Part shown: positions 61,983 through 64,000 of the stretch, one piece after another
How the letters are laid out: each line of letters opens with the position of its first letter
Numbering within the stretch: position 1 is the stretch's first letter
DNA from: Chitinophagales bacterium
GTDB taxonomy: Bacteria > Bacteroidota > Bacteroidia > Chitinophagales > Chitinophagaceae
Length of the DNA stretch: 64,000 nt
Direction of reading: 5' to 3'
Assembly (NCBI GenBank): GCA_017303415.1
Contig: JAFLBJ010000003.1
Span: 62,001 to 126,000 of the forward strand
Translations under genes and position numbers: made by a program
Notes under the pieces: generated by a model
Seen by the model: the letters and a program-made list of their open reading frames with translations, nothing else
Told to the model about the DNA's origin: nothing
Databases searched by the model: none

Positions 61983-62384
61983 ATAAACCTCACACCCGAA
62001 ATATCATTTCAGACCACCCGCTCGGGCGGTAAGGGCGGCCAAAATGTAAATAAGGTCGAAACAGCCGTCATTGGCAGCTTTTCCATTAGCGACTCGCAGG
62101 TCCTCAATGAAGATCAAAAAATAAAACTGCTGGAACGTTTAAGCCATCGCCTCACCAAGGATGGTTTGCTTCAGGTACGTTCACAAACCTATCGTACCCA
62201 GTTAGAAAACAAAGAAGAAGTGGTCCGCAAAATGCAGGTATTGATCGGCAACGCCTTGATAGAAAAGAAAAAGCGGAAAGCCACCAAACCCTCCAAGGCG
62301 GCAAAGGAAAAAAGACTGGAAGGAAAAAAGAAGGAAGCCCGGATCAAAGAAGGCCGGAAAAAATGGAAGCCCGGGGAATTTTGA
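61983..62384 (+). CDS. arfB: ArfB/YaeJ-type peptidyl-tRNA hydrolase with apparent ATA start
   Basis: ArfB rescues stalled ribosomes by hydrolysing peptidyl-tRNA. Reading in this frame gives NLTPEISFQTTRSGGKGGQN then VNKVETAVIG. It carries the release-factor GGQ motif (about residues 18-20) and a Lys/Arg-rich C-terminal tail (about 95-133) that in ArfB enters the mRNA channel. Homologues begin Met-x-x-x-Pro-Glu-x-Ser-Phe, which aligns the Met with an ATA codon at 61983. The frame closes at 61971 and holds no ATG, GTG or TTG before the GGQ. So the start is ATA, a different rare codon, or there is a sequence error. The gene is 133 aa and overlaps mbnP. A plain ORF search would miss about 60 residues. 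Confidence 0.88.
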   Translation: MNLTPEISFQTTRSGGKGGQNVNKVETAVIGSFSISDSQVLNEDQKIKLLERLSHRLTKDGLLQVRSQTYRTQLENKEEVVRKMQVLIGNALIEKKKRKATKPSKAAKEKRLEGKKKEARIKEGRKKWKPGEF

Positions 62385-63175
62385 TTAATTTCAATTCAAC
62401 TTTCCCCTTGCCAGACACATTTCCCATACGACGCATTATATTGGCAGCCGTACTCGTCATGCTCTCTTTTTCTTTCATTAAAAAAGAAGCCGGTCAGGCT
62501 GATACGGCAACGGTTAGTATTCAATTGACACATTCGTTTGGAGCTGAGGAATTAGGTTTTGAAAAAAAATATACGAACACAGCCGGCGAAGAGTTCACCC
62601 TTTCAAAGTTCAAATATTACCTCTCCAATTTTATCCTTATCGGCAGCCCGAATAAACCCGCAACAGGTGAAACATATTTTTTGATCGATGAAGAGAACCC
62701 GGAATCAAAAAAGTTGATTGCCCCTTTCGAACCCGGAACCTATAGCGGATTACGCTTTCTTTTGGGTGTAGACAGCCTCCGCAATGTAAGCGGGGCGCAG
62801 ACCGGCGCACTTGATCCCCTGCATGGAATGTTCTGGACCTGGAACACCGGATATATCATGGCCAAAATAGAAGGCCATTCCCCGGTTTCCCGTATGCCTG
62901 GAAATTTCTTTGAATACCATATCGGCGGATTTAAAGGAGAAACAAATACACTCAAACAGATCGATCTGAAATTTCCACAAGCCATATCATTGAAAAAAAA
63001 TCAGCAGCTGAAGATTCAGATACAAGCAGACCTGTCGAAATGGTTTAGCGGACCGGTTGACCTTTCCATAGCCGCCAAGCCCTCCATCACTTCTCCGGGG
63101 GCCAATGCCAAAAAAGTCGCGGATAATTATGCCGACATGTTCACTCTGGTAGATGTCAAAACGAATGAACCATGA
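62363..63175 (+). CDS. MbnP-family copper-binding protein
   Basis: MbnP proteins are periplasmic copper binders in which a Trp can be modified by the partner MbnH. The 270-aa protein has an N-terminal hydrophobic segment (IILAAVLVMLSFSFI, signal peptide) and the family signature MFWTWNTGYIMAKIEG (W158 and W160), with FKYYLSNFILIG upstream and a His in SFGAEEL-type N-terminal region. The ATG at 62363 lies within arfB; an IRRIILAAV start (ATA at 62426) also looks attractive but is not canonical. The stop overlaps the following cytochrome peroxidase start by 4 bp (atga), so the two form a pair. Confidence 0.8.
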   Translation: MEARGILINFNSTFPLPDTFPIRRIILAAVLVMLSFSFIKKEAGQADTATVSIQLTHSFGAEELGFEKKYTNTAGEEFTLSKFKYYLSNFILIGSPNKPATGETYFLIDEENPESKKLIAPFEPGTYSGLRFLLGVDSLRNVSGAQTGALDPLHGMFWTWNTGYIMAKIEGHSPVSRMPGNFFEYHIGGFKGETNTLKQIDLKFPQAISLKKNQQLKIQIQADLSKWFSGPVDLSIAAKPSITSPGANAKKVADNYADMFTLVDVKTNEP

Positions 63176-64000
63176 AAAAGACAAAAAGCACGATCTCCAT
63201 ATTACTCCTGATCACTTTCGCCTTTGGCCTGATGGCCGATAGTTGCAAGAAAAAGGATGCATCAGCCTATAACCCAACACTGGAAACACTAAGTGTTCCG
63301 GAAGGATTCCCGGCAATGGCCTATGACTTTTCCCAAAACCCATTGACCAAAGAGGGTTTTGAACTGGGTAGAAAATTGTTTTACGATGGTCGTCTCTCCC
63401 GCGATGGGAATTTCCCTTGCGCCTCCTGTCACCAGCAGTTTGCCGCGTTTTCATCATTCGACCATTCCTTTAGTCATGGCTTTGATGACGGGTTTACCAC
63501 CCGCAATGCGCCGGGTTTGTTCAACCTCGCCTGGCAAAAGGAATTTCACCTCGATGGAGGGATCAACCACCTCGATGTTCAGCCCCTTGCGCCTTTGACG
63601 GCTCCCAATGAAATGGCGGAAACCATTGAAAATATCATCCGGAAATTAAAAGCAGATCCCGACTATCCCCGTATGTTCAGGTCCGCCTTTGGCAATGATG
63701 AGATCAACAGCCAGCGTCTGTTGCGGGCCTTGTCCCAATTCATGGTATCGGTCGTCTCCTCCCAATCCAAATATGATCTGGTTAAAAAAGGCGAAACGAG
63801 TTTTACCCCCTATGAGGAAAGAGGGTACACCCTGTTCAAAGCAAACTGTGCTTCCTGCCATACCGAACCTTTGTTTACCGACCTGAGCTATAGAAATATC
63901 GGTTTACCAGGTATCCCCAACCTGTTGGATGCAGGAAGAATGCGGATCACCAACGACCCGGCCGATTCCATGAAATTTAAAGTTCCTTCCCTGAGAAATG
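63172..64000 (+). CDS. MbnH/MauG-family di-heme cytochrome peroxidase, 3' end outside window
   Basis: This partial protein (276 residues visible) starts MKKTKSTISILLLITFAFG and is probably a lipoprotein (MADSC, Cys25). Two c-type heme sites are seen: CASCH at about residue 83 and CASCH at about 226, with the di-heme peroxidase pattern GFELGRKLFYDGRLSRDG before the first and LDVQPLAPLTAPNEM between. MbnH relatives oxidise a Trp in MbnP; CcpA-type peroxidases reduce H2O2. The position overlapping mbnP favours the MbnH role. The C-terminus, with the distal heme ligands, is cut off. Confidence 0.85.
   Translation, partial: MKKTKSTISILLLITFAFGLMADSCKKKDASAYNPTLETLSVPEGFPAMAYDFSQNPLTKEGFELGRKLFYDGRLSRDGNFPCASCHQQFAAFSSFDHSFSHGFDDGFTTRNAPGLFNLAWQKEFHLDGGINHLDVQPLAPLTAPNEMAETIENIIRKLKADPDYPRMFRSAFGNDEINSQRLLRALSQFMVSVVSSQSKYDLVKKGETSFTPYEERGYTLFKANCASCHTEPLFTDLSYRNIGLPGIPNLLDAGRMRITNDPADSMKFKVPSLRN

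Noticed and set aside
62426..62428. ATA as the mbnP start
   Set aside because: The residues after it look like a signal-peptide start, but an in-frame ATG at 62363 is available, so there is no need to invoke a rare start codon.

Overview
The window looks like chromosomal DNA of a Bacteroidota bacterium, most likely Chitinophagaceae or a close relative. The lineage call is inferred from gene content: a fused LpxC/FabZ, a PorX-type response regulator with a PglZ domain, two giant subtilases ending in type IX secretion (T9SS) sorting domains, a DUF3078 outer-membrane protein, and several promoter-like TAnnTTTG boxes. No tRNA, rRNA, CRISPR array, transposase or prophage gene was seen.

Layout. 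1-7.3 kb holds a partial DUF3078 gene, mscL, a PPK2 kinase, an EamA exporter, frr, a WecA/MraY-type sugar-phosphate transferase, the N-terminal half of a two-piece transketolase, a LolC/E-type permease and rbfA. 7.3-19 kb holds an MsbA-like ABC exporter, an S9 peptidase, a four-gene cluster (NarL-type regulator, histidine kinase, membrane protein, lipoprotein), an acyl-CoA dehydrogenase, an MBL-fold hydrolase, an 89-aa orphan and porX. 19-26.4 kb holds an HD phosphohydrolase, lpxD, a glycosyltransferase, lpxC/fabZ, gyrB and a small conserved gene. 26.4-39.8 kb holds two T9SS subtilases flanking mfd and a small secreted protein. 39.8-51.2 kb holds a ferredoxin-NADP reductase-like gene and an 11-gene complex I operon (nuoA-D, H-N) with no nuoE, F or G, ending in an uncharacterised 132-aa gene. 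51.2-60.7 kb holds a DUF1569 protein, tandem tryptophanase and tyrosine phenol-lyase genes, pyruvate:ferredoxin oxidoreductase, glyS and a MazG-like gene. 60.8-64 kb holds a tiny secreted protein that is little more than a sorting-domain-like module, dtd, an arfB gene without a normal start codon, and an mbnP/mbnH-type copper/di-heme pair cut by the window end.

Two themes link genes. First, T9SS: PorX and two or three candidate T9SS cargos. Second, a possible low-potential electron route: tryptophanase and tyrosine phenol-lyase release pyruvate, PFOR oxidises it and reduces ferredoxin, and the complex I encoded here lacks the NADH-oxidising module and has a ferredoxin-NADP reductase-like gene beside it. 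This route is inferred.

The most striking unexplained structure is intergenic. Many gaps carry long imperfect palindromes built from tandem 7-nt words. Different loci use different words (GGATGAC/GGATGTT, GTGAGAC/GTGAATA, AGCTATT/AGCTGTT, ATTATTA/ATTGTTG, AAGAAAT/AAGGAAC) but share the architecture: a run of words, a loop, then the reverse-complement run. Several supply the last codons or the stop codon of the upstream gene. Two of them enclose a second, REP-like hairpin element.
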